64,000 nucleotides of DNA from Tissierella sp. MB52-C2 (lineage in GTDB: Bacteria; Bacillota; Clostridia; Tissierellales; Tissierellaceae). The stretch spans positions 2,582,643 to 2,646,642 of the forward strand of contig NZ_CP133261.1 in NCBI RefSeq assembly GCF_030931715.1. The letters are read 5' to 3'. The translations under genes were made by a program, and so were the position numbers. Under the pieces are notes generated by a model. It saw only the letters and a program-made list of their open reading frames with translations, ran no database searches and had not been told where the DNA came from. This document shows, piece after piece, positions 53,139 through 62,381 of the stretch. Positions within the stretch are counted from its first letter, which is position 1, and each line of letters begins with the position of its first letter.

Positions 53139-53789
53139 CTATTTTCTTTTTCCTTTTAACAGTTCTATAATATAATTAGATTTTTCATTTACGAAATCAT
53201 TCATTTCCTTTTCTGTTAAATATATATATTCTCTCTCTGGGTTACCATTATATTTAGTATAAAATTCGCTAATATACTTTAATTGTCTCTCAACTGCTCC
53301 AGCAGGATAGTAATCTAAATAATCGGAAAAGGATTCTATATTTTTAAATATCCTATGAAATATACTATTGGGATTTTTCCTAAAATATAGGTGATCTAAG
53401 TCATACCAATCTTTTTTAATAGTCCATATAAACTTTTTATCAGTTTCTAATTTCTTATACTCAGCATCTATTTTTTTCTTCTCATCTACCATGTTGCTCC
53501 ACTCAATATCCGTTAACAAATGGACATAGTAGCCTAATAAAAAGGAATATAACTTATTATCCTCTATCTCCTCATTCAAATATTCCTCGTAAAATTTCTC
53601 CGCTTCAATAAGATTATCTTCATTAATCCAATGACTGACTGATTTGGGTGGAAAAAACTCACTCCAATCCTCATTAGGCTCTCCACAATCTGGTCCTACA
53701 TTGCCTACAAGAAAACATTTTTCATCTAAACTATTATCTATATTAAGTATAGCTTCTGCTATTCTAATATGTGCTCCCCATGTTGCCAT
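53139..53789 (-). CDS. Zinc-dependent phospholipase C-like protein
   Basis: 216 residues from ATG at 53789 (GGGGAGGAG at 6 bases); seven upstream codons lack support. The N-terminal W-G-A-H, GNVGPDCG, HWI and the HLLTDIEW segment match the Zn_dep_PLPC family with its His/Asp zinc ligands. No signal peptide is visible, so it is probably cytosolic. The substrate is not clear. Confidence 0.82.
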   Translation of the reverse strand: MATWGAHIRIAEAILNIDNSLDEKCFLVGNVGPDCGEPNEDWSEFFPPKSVSHWINEDNLIEAEKFYEEYLNEEIEDNKLYSFLLGYYVHLLTDIEWSNMVDEKKKIDAEYKKLETDKKFIWTIKKDWYDLDHLYFRKNPNSIFHRIFKNIESFSDYLDYYPAGAVERQLKYISEFYTKYNGNPEREYIYLTEKEMNDFVNEKSNYIIELLKGKRK

Positions 53790-53822
53790 AATTCTCCTCC
53801 CCTTTATCACAAGTTTTTATCA

Positions 53823-54389
53823 CTAAATTTCTTCGTATTCTTTCTTACTTATTTTATATAGAACATGAGGTTTCAATGGACTACTATCTTCTACTTTTGG
53901 ATGATTAAATCCTCCGACTTTCTTTAGACCTATTTTTTTCATAACATTTTCAGAAGGTTTGTTTATTTCTGCTGTAAAAGAATATATGCTACTTAAATTC
54001 AGCTTATTAAATCCATATTCTAAACAAGCCTTAGCTCCTTCTGTGGCATATCCCTTATTCCAATATTTATTATCCAGTCTCCACCCTATTTCAACACATG
54101 GTGTAAAATCAGCCTCAAAAGTCGCATTTAAAAGCCCAATAAATCCTATAAACTCCTTAGTATCTTTCAATTCAACTGCCCATAATCCATATCCTTTTTC
54201 CTTGAAATGTTCTTGTATTCTATAAAGAAAATCATCAGTTTCCCTAGAATCTAAGGTTTTTGGGAAGTATCTCATTACCTCATTATTAGCATTCATCTTA
54301 GCGAATATTTCTCTATCTGATTCTTTCCACATTCTAAATCCTAACCTAGGAGATTCAAATATATATCTATCTATGCTTAAATTTTCCAT
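53823..54389 (-). CDS. GNAT acetyltransferase (RimJ/RimL type)
   Basis: 188 residues from ATG at 54389 with GTGAGG upstream. The N-terminal SPRLGFRMWKESD and the acetyl-CoA region NKYWNKGYATEGAKACLEYGFN with GLKKVG fit the N-acetyltransferase family of ribosomal or small-molecule acetylases. It overlaps the end of the upstream hydrolase gene by 23 bases. The acceptor is unknown. Confidence 0.87.
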   Translation of the reverse strand: MENLSIDRYIFESPRLGFRMWKESDREIFAKMNANNEVMRYFPKTLDSRETDDFLYRIQEHFKEKGYGLWAVELKDTKEFIGFIGLLNATFEADFTPCVEIGWRLDNKYWNKGYATEGAKACLEYGFNKLNLSSIYSFTAEINKPSENVMKKIGLKKVGGFNHPKVEDSSPLKPHVLYKISKKEYEEI

Positions 54390-55437
54390 GATTAACCTCA
54401 CTTTCAATATTATCTTTTATTCGTATAACTAGTTCATTAAACTTTTCATGCTCTTCAAAAATCGGAAAATGAGCTGATTCTTCAAACCATATAAATTCCT
54501 TTTTAGGTGCTATTATCTGATTATAGTATTCTTCAGTCAGCACAGATGGAGTGTTATAATCGTATCTACCTGCACAGAAGTAAATAGGTACTTTTACTTC
54601 TGGCATATCTCTAATAAAATCTAAATCCTTATTATGACCCCACATTGTATCCGCAGAAAATTTATTACCTAAAGCAAATTTTATTCCATCTATTCCAGTA
54701 TATTCTGGTGAGAATATGCTGCCTAAAACAATATATTTTAATGTATTTACTTTTCTTTCTACTCCTCCATATTTAGATAACCATCTTCTCTGTGTTGCAG
54801 TATCGCTAACGGTGTTTTTATAAGGGGGTCTTCCAATTCTCACTAAGTCATTCATGGCTTTTTGATTCTTATTCTTATTAGCCATTTCTAGGACATAGTC
54901 ATATGAGACCACTTCACTTTCTATTCCATCAACGACTTGTCCCACACTTATAAAGGCAGCTACTTTTTCTGGATATTTATCTATTACATACAAACCAAGT
55001 TCTGTTCCCCAAGAATGACCTACTAGATATATCTTTTCTTTTTGATACTTTTCACAAAGGTAATCAATAAGCTCTTTTGTGTCTTCTATAAACTGACCTC
55101 TATTCATAGACTCTTTTGGAATATTAGATGAGTAAGACATACCAGAACCCCTTTGGTCCCAATTAACAACTACGAAGCTATCTTCTAGCCTTTTTTCATA
55201 TCTACGAGCAAATGATATTTGAGGATATCCAGGTCCCCCATGTAAAAAGAGTAAAACTGGATTAGAAGTATCCTTTCCTCTTATTAAAATAGTTTGTTCT
55301 AATCCACCCAATTTAATTTTTTCTATAACTGCTACACTATTTTCACCTTCTATCTTTGGTGTTCTATTTGGCAAAATTAATATGGCTAATATAGATATTA
55401 TTAAAGCTACTATTGCTATTTTTCTTAATAGTTTCAT
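54367..55437 (-). CDS. Proline-iminopeptidase-like alpha/beta hydrolase
   Basis: 356 residues. An N-terminal membrane segment or signal anchor (about 5-24) is followed by an alpha/beta-hydrolase. It has LHGGPGYPQISF (HGGP oxyanion motif), WDQRGSGMS, nucleophile Ser in LVGHSWGTELGLYV and the end block FEESAHFPIFEEHEKF with the catalytic His. These fit the prolyl-aminopeptidase/S33 family. The long gene is weakly expressed by its site (TGGAG). It is translationally overlapped by the acetyltransferase. Confidence 0.87.
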   Translation of the reverse strand: MKLLRKIAIVALIISILAILILPNRTPKIEGENSVAVIEKIKLGGLEQTILIRGKDTSNPVLLFLHGGPGYPQISFARRYEKRLEDSFVVVNWDQRGSGMSYSSNIPKESMNRGQFIEDTKELIDYLCEKYQKEKIYLVGHSWGTELGLYVIDKYPEKVAAFISVGQVVDGIESEVVSYDYVLEMANKNKNQKAMNDLVRIGRPPYKNTVSDTATQRRWLSKYGGVERKVNTLKYIVLGSIFSPEYTGIDGIKFALGNKFSADTMWGHNKDLDFIRDMPEVKVPIYFCAGRYDYNTPSVLTEEYYNQIIAPKKEFIWFEESAHFPIFEEHEKFNELVIRIKDNIESEVNHGKFKHR

Positions 55438-55515
55438 AAAATTAACACTCCATTTAAGTTAAGAAGATTCTTTGCATCTTCTTATTTTTATCATGTATAT
55501 AGCTTCTACCAAAAT

Positions 55516-55926
55516 TTATTTTATATTTTTATCTTTTAAGTGATTATAAAATTTATTCTTATCTGTCCATTGAATTAAGTCTATCTCAAAACCATCTGGA
55601 TCTTTTATATAAAATTGTCTCGAAAATGGTTTAACTATAATCTCTTGATCTTTTTCTATATACCCTTTTAACTTTAGCTTTTCAAGAAGTTCATCTACAT
55701 TTTCAATAGAATATCCTATATGTCTAAAATTTTGGTCTTTATCTAATATAAAATTATCTTTTTCAGAAATAAACAATTCATGTCCATCACCCTTAAGAAT
55801 TCCATAGTTTTTCCCATTTCCTTTTATACCTTTATCAATTAATTCGTAGCCAAGAACATCTATATAAAAATCGATAAACTTGTCTACATTTGAAACATAT
55901 CTATTTAAATGATCTATAGCTTTCAT
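55516..55926 (-). CDS. VOC-superfamily (glyoxalase-like) protein
   Basis: 136 residues forming a single glyoxalase/bleomycin-resistance repeat pair. It begins IDHLNRYVSNVDKFIDFYIDVLGYEL and ends with FYIKDPDGFEIDLIQW, where the metal-binding His/Glu would lie. AAAGGAGG before the ATG. The substrate is unknown; members include dioxygenases and resistance proteins. Confidence 0.85.
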   Translation of the reverse strand: MKAIDHLNRYVSNVDKFIDFYIDVLGYELIDKGIKGNGKNYGILKGDGHELFISEKDNFILDKDQNFRHIGYSIENVDELLEKLKLKGYIEKDQEIIVKPFSRQFYIKDPDGFEIDLIQWTDKNKFYNHLKDKNIK

Positions 55927-55975
55927 TTGCCCCTCCTTTAATTATTTTTCCTAGCTACTTTATAGTTAAATATAT

Positions 55976-56482
55976 TTATAAATATTTAACTATATCTTTT
56001 AGCGAATCTATTTTTATTGTTTTTCCTTTAGACCTGTCTAACCTTATACCAAATGTCTTTATCCCTAATCTTTCTCCTAGTTGAACATCACACAAGGAAT
56101 CTCCAGCTATAAAAGAATTTTCTAAATCTATTTCTGGATGTTTTTCTAATGCCATTTTTATCATTCCATCTTTGGGTTTCATACAGTTACAGTTTTCCTC
56201 TTTAGAATGTGGACAGTAGAATATGCCCAGTATTTCGATTCCATCATCTAACAATTTTCTTATAAACTTATCTGTAATCTCTTCATATTGATGTAAGGTA
56301 ATAATTTTCTCATTTATTAAATATTGATTTGTTATAATAATAATTTCATATCCCTTTTGCCTTATAGCTTTAATGGCATCTATTGATCCATTTATAAAAA
56401 CAGGTTCAGTTATACTACTCCATAATTTATCCTCATAATCTTCTATGATTGTTCCATCTCTATCTAAAAATGCTACCTTCAA
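55976..56482 (-). CDS. HAD-IIIA phosphatase (GmhB/histidinol-phosphatase type)
   Basis: 168 residues, TTG start with GAGGTGAGG upstream. It has FLDRDGTIIEDY (motif I), IITNQYL (motif II) and FYCPHSKEENCNCMKPKDGM with the C/H zinc loop typical of GmhB and HisB-N. AGDSLCDVQLG carries motif IV. Probably dephosphorylates a sugar bisphosphate. No LPS or histidine genes are nearby. Confidence 0.85.
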   Translation of the reverse strand: MKVAFLDRDGTIIEDYEDKLWSSITEPVFINGSIDAIKAIRQKGYEIIIITNQYLINEKIITLHQYEEITDKFIRKLLDDGIEILGIFYCPHSKEENCNCMKPKDGMIKMALEKHPEIDLENSFIAGDSLCDVQLGERLGIKTFGIRLDRSKGKTIKIDSLKDIVKYL

Positions 56483-56542
56483 AGCCTCACCTCAGACCTT
56501 ATATATTGGAACTATGATCATCAACAGTATCTTAATACCTTC

Positions 56543-57094
56543 TTATCCTTGATTATATTCATCTTCCAAAATAGCATAGAGTAGTGAATCTCTCCAATCG
56601 TCTTTACACCACATATGCTTCCTTAAGCATCCCTCTTTTTGCATCCCAATTTTCTGTAATATTTTTTTAGAACCTAGATTATTAGGATGACAAGTTGCAT
56701 AAATTCTGTGTAACTTAAACTCATTAAACCCAATATCTAATAATTTCTCTGCAATTTCTGTTCCATATCCTTTTCGCCAATATAGTTTGTTGATAACATA
56801 TCCAATCCAGCCTTCTCTATCTTCCTGGTCTGAAATATGAAGCCCACAAGCTCCTATTAGTTTATTGTTACTTTTCTCTATTACAGCTAATTCGAAATCT
56901 ACTCTATCTTTTTGATGTTGATATTCTATACATTTCTTCACAAATTCTTCTGTTTGTTTTAATGTATTTGGACCCCATGGCTCATATTCTGATACATCTG
57001 GATCTGATGCGTATTGATGGACTTCCTGAATATCTATTTCTATGAATTCTCTTAATATCAATCTATTAGTTTCTACTTTTTCAAAACTTGACAT
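56543..57094 (-). CDS. GNAT acetyltransferase (RimJ/RimL type)
   Basis: 183 residues. TNRLILREF at the start, IGYVINKLYWRKGYGTEIAEKLLDIGF and LGSKKILQKIGM form the acetyl-CoA site. GGAGG before the ATG. A close relative in type of the genes at 53823 and 60821, but clearly different in sequence. The acceptor is unknown. Confidence 0.87.
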   Translation of the reverse strand: MSSFEKVETNRLILREFIEIDIQEVHQYASDPDVSEYEPWGPNTLKQTEEFVKKCIEYQHQKDRVDFELAVIEKSNNKLIGACGLHISDQEDREGWIGYVINKLYWRKGYGTEIAEKLLDIGFNEFKLHRIYATCHPNNLGSKKILQKIGMQKEGCLRKHMWCKDDWRDSLLYAILEDEYNQG

Positions 57095-57185
57095 CCTCAG
57101 CCTCCTCTAACACTTTGTTCTTCATTACTTTAAGATATTAATATCAGTTTTCTAAGACATATCCTCAATCTACTCTCTTATTTTT

Positions 57186-57350
57186 TCAATCATAGATTAC
57201 AGTAACTTTAGGCGATTTATCACATATTCTTTTTTCTTTAAGTCTAAAATCATCATCACCTGGTTCAATATTGACTGCTACTCCAAATATGCTTTTATTA
57301 TTTACAGTGCTTTCTAAGATTCGATTAAGCTTACTTTCTTGAACCAACAT
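57186..57350 (-). pseudogene. N-terminal remnant of a serine-hydrolase/beta-lactamase-like gene
   Basis: ATG at 57350 has AAGGGGATTATT upstream. About 30 residues (VQESKLNRILESTVNNKSIFGVAVNIEPGD) look like the start of class-C beta-lactamase-type serine hydrolases. The frame then runs into unrelated short sequence and a stop, without the S-x-x-K catalytic motif. Read as a truncated gene; a tiny real gene is less likely. Confidence 0.45.
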
Positions 57351-57600
57351 AATAATCCCCTTAAACTTATTTATCAAAATACAAATACAGTTACCTTTCT
57401 CCTATAGCTTTATAGTGAAATATTTAGGGCAATATATTTACAATAATATTTATTCTATAATACTTATTCTATAAAAAATATTAAATTCCTTCTTTTTTAT
57501 GGTGTAAATCAATATATTTATAATATTAAATTTTTATCTACATTATAACATTAGATTAACTCCAAGCTTATAATCTAACTAGTATAATAATCATTAAGAT

Positions 57601-57648
57601 TTATAATAAGTTATCCTTCGTAAATTTACGAAGGATAACTTATTATAA
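57601..57648. repeat. 48-base perfect palindrome
   Basis: All 48 bases are self-complementary around 57624/57625, with no loop. It lies in a 355-base gap that otherwise shows only A/T-rich sequence and no promoter I could support. A terminator for the gene ending at 57706 is possible, but there is no following T run. Confidence 0.85.
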
Positions 57649-57705
57649 AAATAGTTTTATATTATTTTAGTTATATCATAACATATGTTAAATATAAGAA
57701 TGCTG

Positions 57706-58449
57706 CTATATAAATCTTCCTATTCTATTCACAGGTATGGAAATTTCATTTTTTAATTCTCCATACTTACTTTCTTCCATAGATACAATTACACAAGTTG
57801 ATGGCCCACCAGATTTATAAATATCTATTGACAGGTTATCTTCTAAAGAGTATTTAATATTATTAGTTTTAGACATCTGATTTAGTTCATACAATATTCC
57901 CTTTGAACCAACAGGAAGTATTTCCTTTATATATATTTTTTTCTTTAACTCCAATAATTTTGAAGTAATCATTATAGTATTGCTATCATTTAACACTTCA
58001 TTACCCACTTTAGGTAAACCTACTACAGTAGCAATCAATCCAGGTTCTGTATAAGGCTTTCTCCACTCTTTCTTATTTATAATTCCTATTATAGTTATGC
58101 CTATTCCTGTAACAGTTACTGGAAAGTTTTCTTCTGTACTTCCTGTTATTAAGTTTATATTATGAAAATCCAAGGGTTCTAAAGCCTCTTTAATACCTTT
58201 TATTATTCTTTTACCTGTATCGTTCATTTCTACAGATAAAGTATTTACTACAGTAATAGGTTTAGCACCAAATGAAAGTATCTCCATAAGAGCAACTTGT
58301 GTTGTAAAATAACCTATAACCTCAGGAGTAGTCTTAACTACATCATTTTTCTTATTTCCTATTCCTCCAGCTGAATCACATGATATAACTAACAATTGTT
58401 CTTCATTTATATCTATCAATGTTAAATCTCTATATTTGCTTATATTCAT
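57706..58449 (-). CDS. AIR-synthase-family protein, CblS-like (alpha-ribazole kinase)
   Basis: 247 residues. The opening M-N-I-S-K-Y-R-D-L-T-L-I-D, VISCDSAGGIGNKKNDVVKTTPE, FTTQVALMEILSFGAKPITVVNTL and GSTEENFPVTVTGIG are like the CblS family of alpha-ribazole kinases, which scavenge the lower ligand of cobalamin. I recall this family being annotated in Clostridia and Listeria. The match is from memory and incomplete. No other cobalamin genes or cobalamin riboswitch are nearby. ATG with AGGGTGA upstream. Confidence 0.65.
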   Translation of the reverse strand: MNISKYRDLTLIDINEEQLLVISCDSAGGIGNKKNDVVKTTPEVIGYFTTQVALMEILSFGAKPITVVNTLSVEMNDTGKRIIKGIKEALEPLDFHNINLITGSTEENFPVTVTGIGITIIGIINKKEWRKPYTEPGLIATVVGLPKVGNEVLNDSNTIMITSKLLELKKKIYIKEILPVGSKGILYELNQMSKTNNIKYSLEDNLSIDIYKSGGPSTCVIVSMEESKYGELKNEISIPVNRIGRFI

Positions 58450-58728
58450 TTAATCACCCTGTTAAATCATATTATTTATGAGAAAAGCTTCTAATAAAGC
58501 ATTAGAGGTAGATTTCCTTGAGACTCATTAAGGTCAAGTTCTTGATATGAAATATTAAAGTAGAACTTTCCTATTCGTTATAAAAAACATAAAAATTGAG
58601 GACTCCAAATTCTCTATGACATGTTAAATGCCTATAAGAAAAGTCCTCATGTAGGGAAATTATATCAATAAAATATCTAAAATACAACTGCTATTTATTT
58701 TCTCTTAATAAAAACTTTTACTATAAAT

Positions 58729-59508
58729 TCATTTTCGTCCAATATACAAGAAATGTTCACCAGTTCCCATAAGACTTTCATCTTGACTCAGTTGATATCC
58801 AATCTCCAACCATTTTCTATATTCACTTTGTTCTAGCATATTAATTTCTTTTTCCCTTGCCCCTAAAATATTCTCAACATTAGCAAATACTATTTCAGTT
58901 AGTCCAAAACTATTCATCAATTCCTTTGCTTCTTTATAATCTGTAAAATAGGCTGTAGTAAATCCTTTATCTCCTTGATTTTCACCATTTTTTAAGTACT
59001 CAAGTAGCTCGTCTACAGATTCAATTGGATATACTGATTTAAGGTAATCTTGAATAGGTGCATAATTAGATATAAAGGATGCAATTATAATTCCATTTGG
59101 TTTCAATAATCTCAAAGCACCGTCAATAGCAGCTCTTCTATCTGATTCTTTAGTTAAATGATATAGAGGTCCCATTAACAAAATAACATCATATACATCA
59201 TTATATTTATCCAACTCCAATGCATTCCCATGTATATAATCCTCTAGTAAAATTCCTCTTTCGGCTGATTTTTCTTTTGCAACTTCAATATTACGCTTTG
59301 ATAAGTCAAGTAATGATACTCTATGTCCTTTTTCTGCCAAATATATAGAATATCTTCCAGGGCCGCCTCCAATATCAAATATCTTCAGATTTTCTCCGAT
59401 TATATTTTCATCTATATATCTTCTAGTAATATCAAATTCAATTTTGTGTCGCTCTAATCTGTCCCATTCATCATATTTTTCATCGTACCATAGTTCAATC
59501 TCCTTCAT
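58729..59508 (-). CDS. Class I SAM-dependent methyltransferase
   Basis: 259 residues. Motif I FDIGGGPGRYSIYLAEKGHRV (about 46-65) binds SAM, motif II is DLSKRNIEVAKEK, and DVILLMGPLYHL with LRLLKPNGIIIAS complete the Rossmann fold. AAGGGGG before the ATG. The acceptor is unknown. The 278 bases downstream hold only an 8-base stem at 58597-58649. Confidence 0.88.
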   Translation of the reverse strand: MKEIELWYDEKYDEWDRLERHKIEFDITRRYIDENIIGENLKIFDIGGGPGRYSIYLAEKGHRVSLLDLSKRNIEVAKEKSAERGILLEDYIHGNALELDKYNDVYDVILLMGPLYHLTKESDRRAAIDGALRLLKPNGIIIASFISNYAPIQDYLKSVYPIESVDELLEYLKNGENQGDKGFTTAYFTDYKEAKELMNSFGLTEIVFANVENILGAREKEINMLEQSEYRKWLEIGYQLSQDESLMGTGEHFLYIGRK

Positions 59509-59521
59509 AACATGTTCCCCC

Positions 59522-59885
59522 TTAGATTATATTTCTGTGAGAAATCCAAATAATTTTCCAATCTTTTAATCTAAAAATTAAATTGGCAATTTCATCTAAA
59601 CTGATATCCCCTAATAAATTTATTGTAAATTGTAAAATTAAATTCTTTTTTAGAGCTTTTATGAACTTTTTTATAAATCTCTTTTTCTATATTAGACCAA
59701 TAATAATCCATAAGATAATCTTCAACACCGTAAATCTCTATATTATAGTCAGTAAAGTGATCTAATCATAATAATTATGCTTTTTCTTTTAATATACTGA
59801 TTTTAATAAAGATTTGATCTAAATTTATACCAATATCTCCAACACCTTCAATAGACACAACAGGAAAATGTTTAATGCTACTGAA
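59522..59885 (-). pseudogene. Decayed gene, unknown family
   Basis: Three consecutive minus-frame pieces read like one protein broken by a stop and a frameshift: SSIKHFPVVSIEGVGDIG..., then DYNIEIYGVEDYLMDYYWSN...KEFNFTIYNKFIRG, then DISLDEIANLIFRLKDWK with a stop at 59522. They share composition and have no clean start between them. Neither the whole nor its family could be recognised. Confidence 0.45.
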
Positions 59886-59890
59886 ATTAG

Positions 59891-60601
59891 CTACACAGGC
59901 TTAGTATTGTTAAACCATCCCATACTTTTCCAGTACTCCTTATCAATGTTTCCATCTTGATATCCAGATATCATTGTTCTCATCGCTCTGAAAATTACTT
60001 TGGTAGATAATCTAGATTTTAGCTTCTTCCTATTAACTAGAGATTGATAGTATTTCTGAGATTTTTTAATAAGTCTTTTCTCAATGGTCAATTTCTTACT
60101 TTCTTTTACATCTTCCCATCTAGATGCAGCAACGGCACTACCAAAATCATATATACGCTTAAAACCCATGTAGTTCAAAGCTAACTTCATAGTTTTATTT
60201 ACCCTTTTCATGCCACTTCCTGCTGCAGTTGAAACTACAAACCCTACCTTTGAAAACATTTCATTATGAGGTCTATGAGGCATCCACATAAAACATAAAT
60301 GATCTATCAGAGTTTTCATTGCTCCAGATACATCTAGCCCATATGCTGGTGATGCCATAATAATTCCATCTGCTTCAATAATAGAGCTAACTATGGGAGA
60401 CACATAATCACTATGGGGACAAAATTGCTCTCCTCTCAGAATACAATTAAAGCATCCACAACAAAGTTCTGGCAAATCCTTTGGGAGCCATATTTCTTCA
60501 AATCTAACATCTCCATATTGTTCTATAGTTCTTTTTATTATTTGGACACAGTTATATGTGCTACCCCTTCTTCCATTTCCATATACTATAACAATCTTCA
60601 T
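59891..60601 (-). CDS. NAD(P)H-dependent FMN reductase/flavodoxin-like protein
   Basis: 236 residues. The flavodoxin fold opens with IVYGNGRRGSTYNC (phosphate loop), then a cysteine loop CCGCFNCILRGEQFCPHSDYV and MASPAYGLDVSGAMKTLIDHL. It matches NAD(P)H-dependent oxidoreductases of the WrbA/iron-sulfur flavoprotein kind. The cysteines C-x2-C...C near 48-60 may hold an Fe-S cluster, but the classical spacing is only partly met. AGGGGATG upstream. Confidence 0.82.
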   Translation of the reverse strand: MKIVIVYGNGRRGSTYNCVQIIKRTIEQYGDVRFEEIWLPKDLPELCCGCFNCILRGEQFCPHSDYVSPIVSSIIEADGIIMASPAYGLDVSGAMKTLIDHLCFMWMPHRPHNEMFSKVGFVVSTAAGSGMKRVNKTMKLALNYMGFKRIYDFGSAVAASRWEDVKESKKLTIEKRLIKKSQKYYQSLVNRKKLKSRLSTKVIFRAMRTMISGYQDGNIDKEYWKSMGWFNNTKPV

Positions 60602-60820
60602 AAATTAACATCCCCTAAATCAGTTTATTCCCTTATTATTCATTATATTTCTTGATTTTTTACCTATATCTTAAACCGTTCAATCTTTCCACTTATTTAT
60701 ATGAAATTATATGATCCTTAATTCATCCATACAATGGATAAGTTAAGCTTTGAGGTATAGTGCCAAACAACTTAATCTCATCCATTTAAGTTTGTCATAT
60801 TCTATAGTTTTATAACATTT

Positions 60821-61291
60821 CTAATTATGGTTTGATTCCATGAATACTGCCTCATTTGTTACTCTGAGACCACATTTTTCATATAGTTTTTGTGCTGGCA
60901 TATTATCTGTATAGAGTCTGACCTTAATTGCTCCAGTTTCATTTTGAACTTCAAATGCTTTTTCCATAAGTTTCATAGCAATTCCTTTTCTTCTGAATTC
61001 AGGGGCTGTCCACAATTCCTCAACAAAAATTATACCTCTATTCCATTTACCTATTTTAGGTATATATATTAGCATTATCCACCCCACGAAACGTCCTTCA
61101 TAAAGAGCAGCAAAAACATAAAAACCTTGGTAATCAAGTTCAGAGAATGCATCCCTAAAAGTTATATCCTTATTTTTATCTTTCTCATCCTCAGTTCTTT
61201 CAAATCCATTTGTCCTCCAATATACCATATCATCAAACATATGGTAATTACTTTTAGTGATTCGTTCAATAGTTATATCTAAACTTTCCAT
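60821..61291 (-). CDS. GNAT acetyltransferase
   Basis: 156 residues. EELWTAPEFRRKGIAMKLMEKAFEV contains the R-x-x-G-x-G/A acetyl-CoA motif, and MPAQKLYEKCGLRVTNEAVFM is the C-terminal block. Its ATG overlaps the stop of the kinase-like gene (TAATG), so the two are coupled. The acceptor is unknown. Confidence 0.85.
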   Translation of the reverse strand: MESLDITIERITKSNYHMFDDMVYWRTNGFERTEDEKDKNKDITFRDAFSELDYQGFYVFAALYEGRFVGWIMLIYIPKIGKWNRGIIFVEELWTAPEFRRKGIAMKLMEKAFEVQNETGAIKVRLYTDNMPAQKLYEKCGLRVTNEAVFMESNHN

Positions 61292-61779
61292 TATTTTATC
61301 ATCTCCAAGATTTTACTGACTACGTTTTTTACACTGACGTTTGTTGTATCTATTTTAAATGTATCCATATCTTCATAAAATTTTAATCTACTAATGCTAT
61401 TTTCGATTTGTTCTTCTGTTCTTCCATCTTCTAACATTCTTTCTTTAAGGACTTTAGGAGAAGATATTAATGATATTTTATAAAGCTGAAATTCTATATC
61501 ATCTAATTTACTTAGTATTGTTTCAAATATCTTTTCATTGCTTATTACCCAATTAAAAACAACATATTTATAAGAGGAATTATTCAGGTAGCTTCTTAAT
61601 AAGAAATTAATATTATTCTCAACCATCCTCTTATTCTCTTCATTGACCACAAAAGGATTCATCATCCAACACCAATCAGCATCTAACCACACTGAGTCTG
61701 AAATTGATTTATAAAGTTCTCTGCATATGGTGGTTTTTCCTACCCCTGGTACCCCATTAATTATAATTAGTTTTTTCAT
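61291..61779 (-). CDS. P-loop nucleoside/small-molecule kinase-like protein
   Basis: 162 residues. Walker A INGVPGVGKTTIC at 6-17, DADWCWMMNPF after the first strand, and a basic lid region (KERMLEDGRTEEQI). The size and layout match AAA_33/shikimate-kinase-like small kinases; the substrate cannot be told. AAGAAGGAAG before the ATG. Coupled to the acetyltransferase. Confidence 0.82.
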   Translation of the reverse strand: MKKLIIINGVPGVGKTTICRELYKSISDSVWLDADWCWMMNPFVVNEENKRMVENNINFLLRSYLNNSSYKYVVFNWVISNEKIFETILSKLDDIEFQLYKISLISSPKVLKERMLEDGRTEEQIENSISRLKFYEDMDTFKIDTTNVSVKNVVSKILEMIK

Positions 61780-61830
61780 ATATACTTCCTTCTTCTTAGT
61801 ATAATTTCTATTTTCGGGACTTATCTTTAA

Positions 61831-62307
61831 CTAAATATAAACTACCTCAAACTCCTCAAAAATCACTGGCATATCTTCTGTGAATTCTTTGCCAATACTA
61901 TTGCATTCCTCAATAAAAAACTCTTCATGGACCTTCCTCCAATATTCAAGACTTAAGTCTCCTTCACCTTCTTTTCTTGCATGCTCTTCTGTAATCAAGT
62001 TGAATGGTATTATTTCAACACGTTTTGTCTGAATAATACATACTGCAATACCATCCCAATCCGTTATTATGCTGTAATCACCTTCATTTGGTGTAGGCTC
62101 CCCTTCCCATTCATATACCCATAATGAGGATGCCGTAGCTTTCTTCTTACCTTCTAAAACTAATTTTGCTAATTTGTTTGCTGCACCTTCCGTTATTTCA
62201 AAATGCCATGATACATATTCTTTCTCAGTAGTATCAATAGATTCTCCAATTGATTCTAAATATCTCTCCCACATAACAATCACTGAATTATGTTCTGTTT
62301 TCTTCAT
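61831..62307 (-). CDS. ASCH-domain protein
   Basis: 158 residues. The ASCH (PUA-like) signature is visible as LVLEGKKKATASSLW, then TPNEGDYSIITDWDGIAVCIIQTKRVEIIPFN and ARKEGEGDLSLEYWRKVHEEFF. The family binds RNA or acts on N4-acetylcytidine. No partner genes point to a role. AAGGAG before the ATG. Confidence 0.88.
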   Translation of the reverse strand: MKKTEHNSVIVMWERYLESIGESIDTTEKEYVSWHFEITEGAANKLAKLVLEGKKKATASSLWVYEWEGEPTPNEGDYSIITDWDGIAVCIIQTKRVEIIPFNLITEEHARKEGEGDLSLEYWRKVHEEFFIEECNSIGKEFTEDMPVIFEEFEVVYI

Positions 62308-62381
62308 ATTTAATCTCCTTTACATGATGTCTTGTATAATTTTTACTTCTATAGCTTAAAATAAATGAATTCTGATCATAG

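Noticed and set aside
58597-58649. 8-base stem TGAGGACT/AGTCCTCA as a terminator
   Set aside because: The loop is 37 bases and no T run follows; too weak to annotate.
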